Shown: positions 9,707 through 19,485 of the stretch, in pieces | Layout of the letters: each line of letters opens with the position of its first letter | Numbering within the stretch: the first letter of the stretch is position 1 | DNA from: an uncultured Roseovarius sp. | Lineage (GTDB): Bacteria > Pseudomonadota > Alphaproteobacteria > Rhodobacterales > Rhodobacteraceae | NCBI RefSeq assembly: GCF_913054395.1 | Contig: NZ_CAJXIP010000001.1 | Span: forward strand, 1 to 64,000 | Length of the DNA: 64,000 nt | Direction of reading: 5' to 3' | Made by a program: the position numbers and the translations under genes | The notes under the pieces: generated by a model | The model's input: the letters and a program-made list of their open reading frames with translations, nothing else | What the model was told of the DNA's origin: nothing | Databases searched by the model: none

Positions 9707-9879
9707 CGGTTTCGCGCGATCCGGCTTATCAGCTTGTCGAGCACATAGCCCGTGGCGATCACCGCCAAAAGCCCAAGCTGGACCCAGATCACCATGAATA
9801 CCCAGACCAGATTCACCAGCCCCATCACCAGGGCGGCGTTGGTGTAATTGGGCGCAGAGGGCATGTTTCCACGATTCAT
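9703..9879 (-). CDS. Small membrane protein (58 aa) next to hisC
   Basis: Translation of the minus strand gives a 58-residue protein beginning MNRGNMPSAPNYTNAA, with one or two hydrophobic helices (LVMGLVNLVWVFMVIW and LGLLAVIATGYVL) and a basic end. It lies just downstream of hisC on the same strand. I recall similar short Rhodobacteraceae proteins mislabelled as histidinol-phosphate aminotransferase, probably through this neighbourhood. The ATG at 9864 has a better GGAA site and would give 53 residues. Its stop overlaps the end of the convergent aminotransferase gene. Confidence 0.65.
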   Translation of the reverse strand: MNRGNMPSAPNYTNAALVMGLVNLVWVFMVIWVQLGLLAVIATGYVLDKLISRIARNR

Positions 9880-9946
9880 ACGGCAATTTTAGCGTATGAA
9901 ATCCACCTGTCAGGTCAATTTTTGAGTCCGGCCTGTCAGCTGGCCA

Positions 9947-11053
9947 TTATCCGCGCGCCTCTGCAAGGGCCTCGGGCAGGGCGCGGGCCAATACCGCAAG
10001 GTCTTCTGGCCGGCCACAGCTTATGCGGATGCACCGATCCTGCGGCGCCACAAAGGGCATGCGCACGAAGACGCCGCGCGCCACCAGCGCCGCCAGAACG
10101 GCGCGCGCGAAATCGCCGTCCCGGCCACAGTCGACGGCAACGAAATTGGTCGCCGAGGGCAGGGTCGCAAGGCCGTGCCCGGCGGCGATGCGCGCGATGC
10201 TGTCGCGGGCCTCGGCCACCCTGGCCTGAATGTCGGCAAGCCACTCCATATCGCGCAAGGCCGCCAATGCGCCGACCTGCGCCATGCGGTTCATGCCAAA
10301 GTGGTTGCGGATCTTGTCAAAGCTGCGGATCAGATCCGGCGCGCCGATGGCATAGCCGATACGCGCCCCGGCCATGCCGTAAGCCTTTGAAAATGTTCGC
10401 ATCCGGATCACGCGCGGATCGTCGGCCGATACCGGCGCGGCGGTGCCGTCCGGGGCGAATTCGACATAGGCCTCATCGAGCAGGAGCAAACAGCCCTTGG
10501 GCAAATGCTCCAGCGCCGCGACGATATCGGCGCCCCTGTGCCAGCTTCCCATCGGGTTGTCGGGGTTGGCCAGATAGATCAGCTTGGCATTGACCGCGTG
10601 GGCACGGGTCATGAGCGCGGCAAGGTCTTCGTGGTCGTCGCGGTAGGGCACCTTGTGCAGCACCCCGCCAAAGCCCGCCACGTGATAGTTGAACGTCGGA
10701 TAGGCCCCGTCCGAGGTAACCACCGCGTCGCCGGGGCCGATCAGCAATCGCACCAGATTGCCCAAAAGCCCGTCTATGCCTTCGCCGACAAGGATGTTTC
10801 CGGTCGCAACGCCCATGCTTTCGGCCAGGGCGGCACGCAGGTCATGGCTGGTCGGATCGCCGTATTTCCATACATTTTCCGCCTCGGCCCGCATGGCGGC
10901 AATCGCCTTGGGCGAGGGCCCAAAGATGTTTTCATTCGCCCCAAGCCGCGCCGCAAAGGGCGCGCCACGGGCGCGTTCCTGTTCCTCGGGGCCGACAAAG
11001 GGCACGTTGGCGGGCAGGGTTTGAACAAGGTCTGTATAGCGCGGAGTATCCAT
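9947..11053 (-). CDS. hisC: Histidinol-phosphate aminotransferase
   Basis: HisC transaminates imidazole-acetol phosphate with glutamate in histidine synthesis. The 368-residue class I/II PLP enzyme shows the N-terminal GANENIFGPSP element, NPDNPMGS, the PLP-contacting DEAYVEF and Schiff-base Lys223 in TFSKAYGMAG. Length and motifs are typical, although related aromatic aminotransferases are similar. No other his gene is nearby. Confidence 0.85.
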   Translation of the reverse strand: MDTPRYTDLVQTLPANVPFVGPEEQERARGAPFAARLGANENIFGPSPKAIAAMRAEAENVWKYGDPTSHDLRAALAESMGVATGNILVGEGIDGLLGNLVRLLIGPGDAVVTSDGAYPTFNYHVAGFGGVLHKVPYRDDHEDLAALMTRAHAVNAKLIYLANPDNPMGSWHRGADIVAALEHLPKGCLLLLDEAYVEFAPDGTAAPVSADDPRVIRMRTFSKAYGMAGARIGYAIGAPDLIRSFDKIRNHFGMNRMAQVGALAALRDMEWLADIQARVAEARDSIARIAAGHGLATLPSATNFVAVDCGRDGDFARAVLAALVARGVFVRMPFVAPQDRCIRISCGRPEDLAVLARALPEALAEARG

Positions 11054-11162
11054 GCCGCGCAGTTAACGGGATCGCAGGCCTGCGCGCAAGGGCATGCCCC
11101 CACGTCGGTCTGGCCTTGCCCTGGCAAGTGGTGTTTCATGTCGTCATGCACAGGGGGATGCC

Positions 11163-11957
11163 ATGAGCCGGGTTCGTGTCGAGATCGAAAATCACATCGC
11201 AGCGGTGACCCTGACGCGGGCCGACAAGCGCAACGCGCTTGACCCCGAGATGGCCGAGGCGATCGTCGCGGCGGGGCTGGCGCTTTGCGAGAGCGATATT
11301 CGGGCGGTGGTCCTGTCGGGTGAAGGGCAGGCGTTTTGCGCCGGGCTTGACGTGGCGAGCTTTGCCAAGTTTGCGGCGGCGGACCCCGAAGGGCTTGTCA
11401 TGCCGCGCACTCATGGCAATACGAACATCTTTCAAGAGGTGGCGATGGTCTGGCGCCGGGTGCCGGTCCCGGTGATCGCGGCCCTGCATGGCGCAGTTTA
11501 CGGCGCGGGGTTCCAACTGGCGCTTGGCGCCGATATCCGCATCGCCCAGCCCGACGCCAGGCTTGCCGTGATGGAGATGAAATGGGGGCTGGTCCCCGAT
11601 ATGGGCGGTATGGCGCTCTTGCCGGGGCTGACGCGCAGCGACGTGATCCGCCTGTTGACCTATACCGCCAGGCCGGTCGGCGCCGGGCAGGCGCTTGACT
11701 GGGGGCTTGTGACCGAGATCGCCGATGATCCGCTTGCGGCGGCGCATGATCTTGCCGCGGAGATCGTGGGCAAAAGTCCCTCGGCGATCCGCGCGGCCAA
11801 GCGGCTGATCGGTCTGGCGGAAAGCGGGGCAAGCGAGGGTGACATTTTGATGGCCGAGAGCCGCGAGCAGGCCGACCTGATCGGCAAGCCGCATCAGATG
11901 GAACAGATTGCCGCCAATCTTGCCGGGCGCGCGCCGGTTTTCAAGGGCAAGGCCTGA
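11163..11957 (+). CDS. Enoyl-CoA hydratase/isomerase family (crotonase) protein
   Basis: This 264-residue protein has the crotonase core, with oxyanion-hole elements FCAGLDVASF and HGAVYGAGFQLALGAD. The residues at the usual catalytic glutamates (VPDMGG region) suggest a non-classical hydratase, isomerase or hydrolase. ATG at 11163 follows AGGGGGA closely. It stands alone between hisC and convergent dacB; the physiological acyl-CoA is unknown. Confidence 0.85.
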   Translation: MSRVRVEIENHIAAVTLTRADKRNALDPEMAEAIVAAGLALCESDIRAVVLSGEGQAFCAGLDVASFAKFAAADPEGLVMPRTHGNTNIFQEVAMVWRRVPVPVIAALHGAVYGAGFQLALGADIRIAQPDARLAVMEMKWGLVPDMGGMALLPGLTRSDVIRLLTYTARPVGAGQALDWGLVTEIADDPLAAAHDLAAEIVGKSPSAIRAAKRLIGLAESGASEGDILMAESREQADLIGKPHQMEQIAANLAGRAPVFKGKA

Positions 11958-11969
11958 GGCGCCGCAGGG

Positions 11970-13478
11970 CTAGCCCCCGTAGACCGTGCTCCAGCGTTCG
12001 ATAAGCGCCTGTTGCAGGGTCTTGGCACGCCTGTTCCATGCGGCCGCGCCGGGCGGGCGTTCGTCCTGTGCGGAATTGACCTTGGCGCGCAGGCTGTCGC
12101 TGGCGGTGAAAATCGCAAAGGCCATCTCGGCGCCGTCGGGGGTTGTCATATAGCCGGCAAGCGCGCTTACAAAATAGAGCGTGCCGGTTTTTGCCACCAC
12201 CTTTGCCGGTTGAATCTTGAGGGTACGCCCGCGCGCATCGCGCAGCGGAATATCGCGCAGCAGCGGCTTTAACAGCCCCGCTTTATGGGCCTTTCCAAGC
12301 CCGCGTGCCATTGACGCCGCCGTCAGCCGTGAGGCATCGCCAAGCCCCGAGTGATCAACCAGCCGTGCGCCGCTCATGCCGAGCACCGCTTGTGCCCATT
12401 CGGTCATTTCGCGCGCCGAGGCCGATAGCGATACGGGTTTGCCAAGCCGCGCGGCGCTGCTGGCAAGGCCGACCATCTCGGCGGTCAGGTTGGTGGAATA
12501 GCGCAGCATTTGGCGCAAAATGGTGCTGAGTGGATCGCTTCGATAGGTGACAAGGGCGGTGCCCGAGGGCGCCTTGCGGGTGATCTCGGGCTGGCCCAGC
12601 TTGATGCCCTGCGAGCGCGCGAAGGTGGCAAAGACCTCGCCTGCGTAAAGCTCTGGCTGACGCACCGGCAACCACCGTGCGCCGCCATTGCCAAGCGCGC
12701 TTCGGGCGACGGTCCACTCGTCGCGCTGAGCAGTGCCGCGATACGTGTAAACCGGCGCGCTCCGCTCGGCGATCCGCATGCGCGCGGTGGTCACATCCGG
12801 GCGGTACTTGTCGGATCGCGCATCCATGGTGATGGCATATTTGCCGCCGCTGCGCTTCCACTCAAAATGCACCCGGTTGAAATTCAGGTTCAGCCCCGAG
12901 AGAGCCGGGTTATAGCCCGCGTGCTCGGGTTGTGTTTCATCAATAGCGCGCCGGAACGGCACGGCGCCGCCCCAGACCAGGAACTTGCCGCGCAATTCGC
13001 GCAGTCCGGCCTTTTTAAGGGCGGCGGCCATCCCGGCAAGCGCGTTGGTATCAAGCGTCGGATCGCCGCCACCGGCAAGTATCAGATCGCCCTTGAGGAT
13101 CCCGCCGCTGATCGGTCCGGTGGCGATAAGGCGGGTCTGAAACCTGTGATCGGCCCCGAGTGTATCCAGCCCGTAAAGCGCCGTTACCGCCTTGGTCACG
13201 CTGGCGGGCGGCAGACCGAGGGCGGCGTCGCCCTCTTCCAGGATAAGGCCCGTCGTGGCGTCGCTCACCGCAAAGCCGACGTTTCCCGACAGCCTGGCTT
13301 CGGCAATCAGCGCGCTCGTGCTTGGCGCCGAGGGGCCGCGTGTGGCGACGCTGCGCGCGATGTCGCGCGGCCTAGCCCTGGGGCGCAGGGATACGTCTGG
13401 CGCACCGGCCCATGCGGGCGCGGCAAGCGCGCAAAGCGCGGTGCCCAGAAAGGCGCGTCGGGAAAGCGGCGTGGTCAT
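11970..13478 (-). CDS. dacB: D-alanyl-D-alanine carboxypeptidase/endopeptidase (PBP4 class)
   Basis: PBP4-type enzymes trim or cut peptidoglycan peptides in the periplasm. The 502-residue protein has a Tat-like signal (LSRRAFLG then a hydrophobic stretch ending PAWAG), the SxxK motif SVTK at 93-96, SxN as YSTN and KTG in AKTGTLY. It contains the large domain insertion typical of S13 peptidases. ATG at 13478 was chosen since an upstream 12-residue extension has no support. It overlaps nothing and converges with the crotonase gene. Confidence 0.9.
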   Translation of the reverse strand: MTTPLSRRAFLGTALCALAAPAWAGAPDVSLRPRARPRDIARSVATRGPSAPSTSALIAEARLSGNVGFAVSDATTGLILEEGDAALGLPPASVTKAVTALYGLDTLGADHRFQTRLIATGPISGGILKGDLILAGGGDPTLDTNALAGMAAALKKAGLRELRGKFLVWGGAVPFRRAIDETQPEHAGYNPALSGLNLNFNRVHFEWKRSGGKYAITMDARSDKYRPDVTTARMRIAERSAPVYTYRGTAQRDEWTVARSALGNGGARWLPVRQPELYAGEVFATFARSQGIKLGQPEITRKAPSGTALVTYRSDPLSTILRQMLRYSTNLTAEMVGLASSAARLGKPVSLSASAREMTEWAQAVLGMSGARLVDHSGLGDASRLTAASMARGLGKAHKAGLLKPLLRDIPLRDARGRTLKIQPAKVVAKTGTLYFVSALAGYMTTPDGAEMAFAIFTASDSLRAKVNSAQDERPPGAAAWNRRAKTLQQALIERWSTVYGG

Positions 13479-13538
13479 GGCACCAAGTAAAGCGCAGCCC
13501 GCAGTCCTGTGCAATCGGGTTTCGCAGTCACGGTCACG

Positions 13539-14153
13539 TCACTTTTGCGGCACTTCACCCCAAGCCCCGTCACGGCGCAGCCGGGTCGAGGAAATTGCCA
13601 TCATCGGTACGTTGACAAAACACCAGGCCGGGGTGTCGCAGAGGCCAAGCCGCTGGCACTGGCGGGCGGCAAGGCGGGCGTGACCATAGGCGCGCGCGGC
13701 GGGCGACATGCGTGCGGAAATCCGCTGGCCGGGGCGGGCAAGTACGCCGACCGGCACGGTGTCCAGGATCTCGCGCCAATCCTGCCAGAGGTGAAACTGT
13801 GCCAGGTTGTCGGCCCCCATAAGCCACACGAACCGCACGCCCGGTCGCGCGCGGCGCAGCGCCCGCAGGGTCTGGGCGGTATAGCGGGTGCCTGCCTGGG
13901 CTTCGAAATCGGTGATGTCGATGCGCGGGTGGTCGACAAGCGCGCGCGCCGCCGCCATCCGGCGCTCAAGCGGGGCGGGGCCGTGGTCCTTGAGGGGGTT
14001 GCCGGGGCTCACCAGCCACCAGAGCCGGTCAAGCCCGAACCGCTTGAGCGCCTCGCGGCTGATATGCAGATGGCCCGCATGCGGCGGATCGAACGATCCG
14101 CCCAGAAGGCCGATCACCTGACCGGGATGCGAAGGGGGCAGGGTGTAACTCAT
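13539..14153 (-). CDS. nadD: Nicotinate-nucleotide adenylyltransferase
   Basis: NadD adenylates nicotinate mononucleotide in NAD synthesis. The 204-residue protein has the nucleotidyltransferase motif [11 protein letters not shown] (residues 18-28, containing HxGH) and the C-terminal ISSTRLR signature. An AAAGGG site lies before the ATG. It is co-directional with dacB, about 60 bp away. Confidence 0.93.
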   Translation of the reverse strand: MSYTLPPSHPGQVIGLLGGSFDPPHAGHLHISREALKRFGLDRLWWLVSPGNPLKDHGPAPLERRMAAARALVDHPRIDITDFEAQAGTRYTAQTLRALRRARPGVRFVWLMGADNLAQFHLWQDWREILDTVPVGVLARPGQRISARMSPAARAYGHARLAARQCQRLGLCDTPAWCFVNVPMMAISSTRLRRDGAWGEVPQK

Positions 14154-14215
14154 GGCCCTTTCATTGCCAGCCGCGTGCGCGGTGTAAAGCGAAAACGCGC
14201 GGATCGGGGGCGTGT

Positions 14216-15424
14216 TCAGGGATCATTCCGGTCAAACGGGTCGCGCAGATCGCGTGGCAGCAACAGGCGCCAGAAATTGGCCTCGGCATGGATCAGGTTG
14301 CGCTTCGGGCTGTCGGGGGGCGCGTCGGATTGCAACACCCTTGCCATATCCATCAGCACCTCGGGGTTGTTGCGAAAATAGCCATGGCTCGATTTTCCGG
14401 TGACCGCGCTGACATTGATGAAATCCACATTGCCGATCTGGGCGAAAATCTCGCGGTCATTGGGTTCCAGCTCGGAATAGGACAGGCGGCCAAAACGGGT
14501 GCCGGTCATCAGGGTCTGGGCAAGTCCAAGCGCGCTATCCTCGGGGTTGATATAGACGGTGATGCGGCCAAAGGCGGGGCCGAATTTTTCGGCAACAAGG
14601 CGCTGGCGCACGACGCCGAAATCAAGATCGGGCGCGGCGAGGATCAGGTTCTCGATGCGTAGGCTCTGGCGCGGGTTGCGACCTGCGGCGCGGGTTTCGA
14701 TCACCAGTTCGCGCAGTGCGGTTGTCACAACATCGCTGCCGCGGCTATGGGCGATGATATGGAACCGTCCCAGCCCCGGCGTGGCGGTAATCATGCGCAG
14801 TGTTTCCTTGAGGTGGAAAATCGAAAACTCGCCGCTTTCACGATCCTTGAAATACCCGAACATTCCCGGATTGTCCGCAGGCCAGCTATAGGCAAGCGGC
14901 ACCGGGCCCTTCCCCGCGCTCTGCCAGATTCGCGCAAGGGTCTCCACGGACTCCGCGAAGCTGCTGTTGAAGCCGTGCACGTAAAGCAGGACCTCGTCCT
15001 GACCGCTTTCGCGGAGCGCCTGTGCGAGTTGCGCCTGAAGGGCCGTGGCGCTGGTGCCATAGCGCGTGGTGGCCGCGCGGTCAGGCAGGATGACACCGGC
15101 GTTTTGCGAAAACGGCAGCGGGGTCGCAGGAAAGCGCAGCGCCTCGTGAAGCTGTGTCAGCCGGGACCTCTTTCCGTTCTCGTCAGGGCGCAGGCGCGCG
15201 GTGCCAAAGGCCATCGAGGAACTGCGCTTTGGGGTGTAGAGCAACGTTCCCTCGGCGGGCCGGGACGGGTTTCGGTCAGTGATGAAGTAAAGCTTCAGGT
15301 CCTCGCCCGACGTGTACGGGATCGCATCAACCTCGGCCAGCGGGCGCGGGCCGCCGCAGCCTGCAAGTGCCAGCATAAACACAAGCAAAACGGTCTGGTA
15401 GAGGTCGATCAGCGGGCGGGGCAT
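14216..15424 (-). CDS. Alpha/beta hydrolase lipoprotein (DUF900-like)
   Basis: The 402-residue protein has a lipoprotein signal with lipobox LAGC at about residues 20-23 and an alpha/beta hydrolase domain: HGFNSSF (oxyanion region) and nucleophile motif AHSRGSD, resembling the DUF900 family. It is probably membrane-anchored in the periplasm. Substrate unknown. A catalytic His may lie in KSSHGYF. It is divergent from ettA. Confidence 0.8.
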   Translation of the reverse strand: MPRPLIDLYQTVLLVFMLALAGCGGPRPLAEVDAIPYTSGEDLKLYFITDRNPSRPAEGTLLYTPKRSSSMAFGTARLRPDENGKRSRLTQLHEALRFPATPLPFSQNAGVILPDRAATTRYGTSATALQAQLAQALRESGQDEVLLYVHGFNSSFAESVETLARIWQSAGKGPVPLAYSWPADNPGMFGYFKDRESGEFSIFHLKETLRMITATPGLGRFHIIAHSRGSDVVTTALRELVIETRAAGRNPRQSLRIENLILAAPDLDFGVVRQRLVAEKFGPAFGRITVYINPEDSALGLAQTLMTGTRFGRLSYSELEPNDREIFAQIGNVDFINVSAVTGKSSHGYFRNNPEVLMDMARVLQSDAPPDSPKRNLIHAEANFWRLLLPRDLRDPFDRNDP

Positions 15425-15669
15425 GGCCGGGGTCGCTCTGGGTTGGGTCTCCGGGGACAGTATGACGCGGCTTTTTGTCTTGGGGCAATCTCGAACTTTG
15501 CGCGCGGGATCGCCAGTGTTCTAACGGGTTTTGGCGAAAGACACAGGTGGGGTCACGCAGTGTTTACCTTGGCTGGCCTGCAAAGTGATGTATGGCGGGA
15601 TGTCCGTGCGCGTCCTACGCTCTGTCACCCACTTCGGCATCCGGTGGGCGCGCGCAATGCGCTAGGCCA

Positions 15670-15697
15670 TTGAACCTGCGCGTCATGGGCGTTATCT
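15670..15697 (+). promoter_or_regulatory. Candidate sigma-70-type promoter of ettA
   Basis: TTGAAC and TTATCT are separated by 16 bases, 41 bp before the ettA start. The rest of the 313-bp region 15425-15737 shows no gene or strong repeat. Confidence 0.35.
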
Positions 15698-15737
15698 GAT
15701 GCGCTGGATTACAGATACGCAAGCGGAGCGGCACAAA

Positions 15738-17393
15738 ATGGCAGCCTATCAATACGTCTATCACATGCAGGGGGTTTCCAAGACCTATCCGGGCGGCAAG
15801 AAATGTTTCGAGAACATTCACCTGAGCTTTTTGCCCGGAGTCAAAATCGGCGTGGTGGGCGTGAACGGGTCGGGTAAATCGACCCTGATGAAGATCATGG
15901 CCGGGCTGGATTCCGATTTCACCGGCGAGGCCTGGGCCGCCGAGGGCGCCAAGGTTGGCTATCTGCCGCAGGAGCCGCATCTTGATCCGGCGCTGAACGT
16001 GCGTGACAACGTCATGCTGGGTGTCGCGGCCAAGAAGGCCAAGCTTGATCGCTTCAACGAATTGGCGATGAATTATAGCGACGAGACCGCCGACGAGATG
16101 GCACAATTGCAGGACGAGATCGACAGCCAGAACCTCTGGGATCTGGATTCGCAGGTCGATATCTCGATGGAGGCGCTGCGCTGCCCGCCCGATGACGCCA
16201 ATGTCGAAAGCCTGTCTGGCGGTGAACGCCGCCGTGTCGCGCTTTGCAAGCTGTTGCTGGAAGCGCCTGAAATGCTTTTGCTCGACGAGCCGACCAACCA
16301 TCTTGACGCCGAGACCATCGCCTGGCTGCAACAGCATCTGATCGACTATAAGGGTACGATCCTTATCGTCACCCACGACCGTTATTTTCTGGACGACATC
16401 ACCAGCTGGATTCTCGAACTGGATCGTGGCCGCGGCGTGCCCTACGAGGGCAACTATTCCGCATGGCTGGAACAAAAGGCCAAGCGGCTGAGCCAGGAAG
16501 CGCGCGAGGACAAATCCAAGCAAAAGACGCTTGAGCGCGAACTTGACTGGATGCGGCAGGGCCAAAAGGCGCGTCAGGCCAAGCAAAAGGCCCGGATCAA
16601 CGCCTATAACGAACTGGCCAGCCAGTCCGAGCGCGAAAAACTGACCCGTGCCCAGATCGTGATCCCGAATGGCCCGCGCCTTGGCAACAAGGTGATCGAG
16701 GTCAACGGCCTTACCAAGCACATGGGCGACAAGCTTTTGATCGAAGACCTTAGCTTTTCACTGCCGCCGGGGGGCATTGTCGGGGTGATCGGGCCGAACG
16801 GTGCCGGGAAATCGACGCTGTTCAAAACCCTCACCGGGCAAGAGGCCCCGGATTCGGGCACGATCGAATATGGCGATACGGTCAAGCTTTCTTACGTCGA
16901 TCAGGCGCGCGACGATCTGGCGCCGAATGACAACGTCTGGGAGGCGATTGCCGACGGTCAGGACATCATCAAGCTTGGCGATGCCGAGGTGAACGCGCGC
17001 GCCTATTGCTCGTCGTTCAACTTCAAGGGCGGCGATCAGCAAAAGAAGGTATCGCTTTTGTCGGGCGGCGAACGCAACCGGGTGCATATGGCGCGGCTGC
17101 TCAAGGATGGCGGCAATGTCCTGCTGCTTGACGAGCCGACCAACGACCTGGATGTCGAAACCCTGCGCGCGCTGGAGGATGCGCTGGTGGATTTCGCCGG
17201 CTGCGCCGTGGTCATCAGCCACGACCGCTTTTTCCTCGACCGGATCTGCACGCATATTCTTGCCTTCGAGGGCGATGCGCATGTGGAATGGTTCGAAGGG
17301 GCCTTCAGCGATTACGAAGAGGACAAAAAGCGCCGCCTTGGCCCCGATGCCCTTGAGCCCAAGCGCGTGAAGCACAAGAAGTTCGTGCGATAG
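15738..17393 (+). CDS. ettA: Energy-dependent translational throttle protein, ABC-F ATPase
   Basis: EttA is a soluble ABC-F ATPase that gates the ribosome according to ATP/ADP ratio. The 551-residue protein has two nucleotide-binding domains, with Walker A loops GVNGSGKST and GPNGAGKST, signatures LSGGERRRVAL and LSGGERNRVHM, and a charged interdomain linker (Lys/Gln/Arg-rich). The ATG at 15738 removes 13 unsupported residues and follows GGAG. Confidence 0.95.
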   Translation: MAAYQYVYHMQGVSKTYPGGKKCFENIHLSFLPGVKIGVVGVNGSGKSTLMKIMAGLDSDFTGEAWAAEGAKVGYLPQEPHLDPALNVRDNVMLGVAAKKAKLDRFNELAMNYSDETADEMAQLQDEIDSQNLWDLDSQVDISMEALRCPPDDANVESLSGGERRRVALCKLLLEAPEMLLLDEPTNHLDAETIAWLQQHLIDYKGTILIVTHDRYFLDDITSWILELDRGRGVPYEGNYSAWLEQKAKRLSQEAREDKSKQKTLERELDWMRQGQKARQAKQKARINAYNELASQSEREKLTRAQIVIPNGPRLGNKVIEVNGLTKHMGDKLLIEDLSFSLPPGGIVGVIGPNGAGKSTLFKTLTGQEAPDSGTIEYGDTVKLSYVDQARDDLAPNDNVWEAIADGQDIIKLGDAEVNARAYCSSFNFKGGDQQKKVSLLSGGERNRVHMARLLKDGGNVLLLDEPTNDLDVETLRALEDALVDFAGCAVVISHDRFFLDRICTHILAFEGDAHVEWFEGAFSDYEEDKKRRLGPDALEPKRVKHKKFVR

Positions 17394-17417
17394 GCGGAAC
17401 GGATCGGCTTTAATATT

Positions 17418-17462
17418 GGGGGCGGGCGCGAAATTACCTTGCTATTTTTGCGCCTTGCCCCC
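17418..17462. repeat. Inverted repeat downstream of ettA
   Basis: GGGGGC-G-GGCGC pairs with GCGCC-TT-GCCCCC across an A+T-rich 20-base loop. It may act as a transcription end for ettA or a structured leader upstream of cspA, but there is no trailing T-run. Confidence 0.4.
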
Positions 17463-17548
17463 ATATGCAGCTTGCGAACGTTATTCTATTTCGACCTGCT
17501 GTCTCCCTAAACCGGCGCTCAGTCTTCGATGCAGACATACCTTGCCGG

Positions 17549-17571
17549 GCTGCCGCACCTACGCGGGCAGC
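17549..17571 (+). promoter_or_regulatory. Hairpin in cspA 5' leader
   Basis: GCTGCC(GC) pairs with (GC)GGCAGC just before the ribosome site TTAGGAGA of cspA. Cold-shock mRNAs often have structured leaders; here this is only structural inference. Confidence 0.35.
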
Positions 17572-17594
17572 ATTTAGATTAGGAGAACACGGAT

Positions 17595-17801
17595 ATGGCT
17601 ACTGGCACCGTGAAATGGTTCAACACAACTAAAGGCTTCGGCTTTATTGCCCCCGATGGCGGCAGCAAAGACGTTTTCGTACACATCTCGGCCGTAGAAC
17701 GGTCGGGCCTGTCGGGTCTTGCAGATGATCAAAAAGTAACATTTGACATCGAAGCCGGCCGTGACGGCCGCGAAAGCGCAGTCAACCTCGCTCTGGCATA
17801 A
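17595..17801 (+). CDS. cspA: Cold-shock protein
   Basis: The 68-residue single cold-shock domain protein carries RNP1 KGFGFI and RNP2 VFVHI. Such proteins bind single-stranded RNA and DNA and act as RNA chaperones. Strong ribosome site TAGGAGAA and a terminator 25 bp downstream make it a monocistronic unit. Whether it is cold-induced cannot be told from sequence. Confidence 0.95.
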   Translation: MATGTVKWFNTTKGFGFIAPDGGSKDVFVHISAVERSGLSGLADDQKVTFDIEAGRDGRESAVNLALA

Positions 17802-17826
17802 GCCTCAGCTTCGGTAAGATTACAGG

Positions 17827-17854
17827 CGCGGCCCCCGAAACGGGGCCGCGTTTT
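17827..17854 (+). terminator. Rho-independent terminator of cspA
   Basis: A perfect 9-bp stem CGCGGCCCC / GGGGCCGCG with a 6-base loop is followed by TTTT. Confidence 0.85.
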
Positions 17855-17964
17855 GGGTTTTTGGGTGCGGTATTTTGCATCGGGTCGAAAGTGCTAGCGC
17901 TAAACCGGTTCACCCCGGCGCGCGAAGGGGTTAGAAGGCGCAGAAGGCCAAGCCAGGAGCAGTT

Positions 17965-19485
17965 ATGCGTATCCCAAAACCCGTCGTTTTATGCATTCTG
18001 GATGGCTGGGGCCTGAGCGAACAAACCGAGGCGAACGCGCCACATCTGGCCAACACACCCACCTTTGACCGGCTGATGGCGACCTGTCCCAACGACACGC
18101 TGATCACCCATGGCCCCGATGTCGGCCTGCCGCGCGGGCAGATGGGCAATTCCGAGGTCGGGCATACCAATATCGGCGCTGGCCGGGTTGTGGCGATGGA
18201 TCTGGGCCAGATTGACCTTGCGATTGAAGACGGCAGTTTTTTCGACAATGCGGCGCTGCAGGGTTTTATCGCCAAATTGCAGAAAAGTGGCGGCCGCGCG
18301 CATCTTGTCGGGCTGGTGTCGGATGGCGGCGTGCATGGGCATATGACCCATATCGTGGCCGCAGCCAGGGCGATTACCGATGCCGGGGTGCCGGTGGTTC
18401 TGCATGCGCTCACCGATGGGCGGGACGTGGCGCCGAAATCGGCGCGGGTCTATCTCGAACGGCTCGCCGAGACATTGCCCGATAACGTCGAGATCGCCAC
18501 CGTGATCGGGCGCTATTTTGCCATGGACCGGGACAATCGCTGGGGCCGGGTGCAAGAGGCCTATGAGGCGATCGCCCTTGGCAAGGGCATCCGCTGTGCC
18601 AGCCCGCGCATCGCGGTGACCAATGCCTATGTGCGCTCTGAATCCGATGAATTCATCGCGGCAAGCGTGATCGGCAACTATCTTGGTGCGCGCGATGGTG
18701 ACGGAGTGTTCTGTCTCAACTTCCGTGCCGACCGGGCGCGCGAGATCCTGCAGGCGATTGCCGACCCGGAGTTCACCGGTTTTGACACCGGCAAGCGGCC
18801 CGAATGGGCGGCGCTTTTGGGGATGGTCGAATATTCCGAGGCGCATAACGCGTGGTATGACACGGTGTTTCCGTCGCGCGACATACGGAATACGCTGGGT
18901 GAATGGGTGGCCAAGCAGGGCCTGCGCCAGTTCCATTTGGCAGAGACCGAGAAATACCCGCATGTGACCTTCTTCCTCAACGGTGGCAAGGAAACGCCAG
19001 AGCCCGGCGAAGACCGCTATATGGCGGCCTCGCCGCATGTGGCGACCTATGACCTGCAACCGGAAATGTCGGCGCCCGAGGTGACAGAGCATTTCGTCGG
19101 CGCGATCCATGCCGGGTATGACCTTATCGTGGTGAATTACGCCAATCCGGACATGGTCGGCCATACCGGCGATCTTGGCGCGGCGATGCAGGCCTGCGAG
19201 GCCGTGGATCAGGGGCTGGCGCGGGTGGTCAAGGCGTTGGATGAGGTCGGGGGCGCGATGATCGTGACCGCCGATCACGGCAATTGCGAGGTGATGATCG
19301 ACCCGCTTTCGGGCGGCCCGCATACCGCGCATACGCTCAACCCGGTGCCGGTCATCCTTGTGGGGGGCGCGCCGGGCGCACACCTGCGGTCGGGCGGGCG
19401 GCTGGCCGATCTTGCGCCGACACTGCTTGAGTTGATGGGCCTGCCGAAGCCCGAGGAAATGACCGGGAAAAGCCTGATAGCATGA
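17965..19485 (+). CDS. gpmI: 2,3-bisphosphoglycerate-independent phosphoglycerate mutase
   Basis: GpmI interconverts 3- and 2-phosphoglycerate using metal ions. The 506-residue protein shows DGWG near the N-terminus, the phosphoserine Ser63 in MGNSEVGH, and the metal-binding TADHGNCE. An AGGAG site precedes the ATG. Its stop codon overlaps the next gene (ATGA), so gpmI, the EnvC-like gene and ctpA form an operon ending at a strong terminator. Confidence 0.95.
   Translation: MRIPKPVVLCILDGWGLSEQTEANAPHLANTPTFDRLMATCPNDTLITHGPDVGLPRGQMGNSEVGHTNIGAGRVVAMDLGQIDLAIEDGSFFDNAALQGFIAKLQKSGGRAHLVGLVSDGGVHGHMTHIVAAARAITDAGVPVVLHALTDGRDVAPKSARVYLERLAETLPDNVEIATVIGRYFAMDRDNRWGRVQEAYEAIALGKGIRCASPRIAVTNAYVRSESDEFIAASVIGNYLGARDGDGVFCLNFRADRAREILQAIADPEFTGFDTGKRPEWAALLGMVEYSEAHNAWYDTVFPSRDIRNTLGEWVAKQGLRQFHLAETEKYPHVTFFLNGGKETPEPGEDRYMAASPHVATYDLQPEMSAPEVTEHFVGAIHAGYDLIVVNYANPDMVGHTGDLGAAMQACEAVDQGLARVVKALDEVGGAMIVTADHGNCEVMIDPLSGGPHTAHTLNPVPVILVGGAPGAHLRSGGRLADLAPTLLELMGLPKPEEMTGKSLIA

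Noticed and set aside
7679..9886. 735-codon minus-strand frame
   Set aside because: Only the last 227 codons encode the phosphatase; the rest is antisense to the aminotransferase gene.
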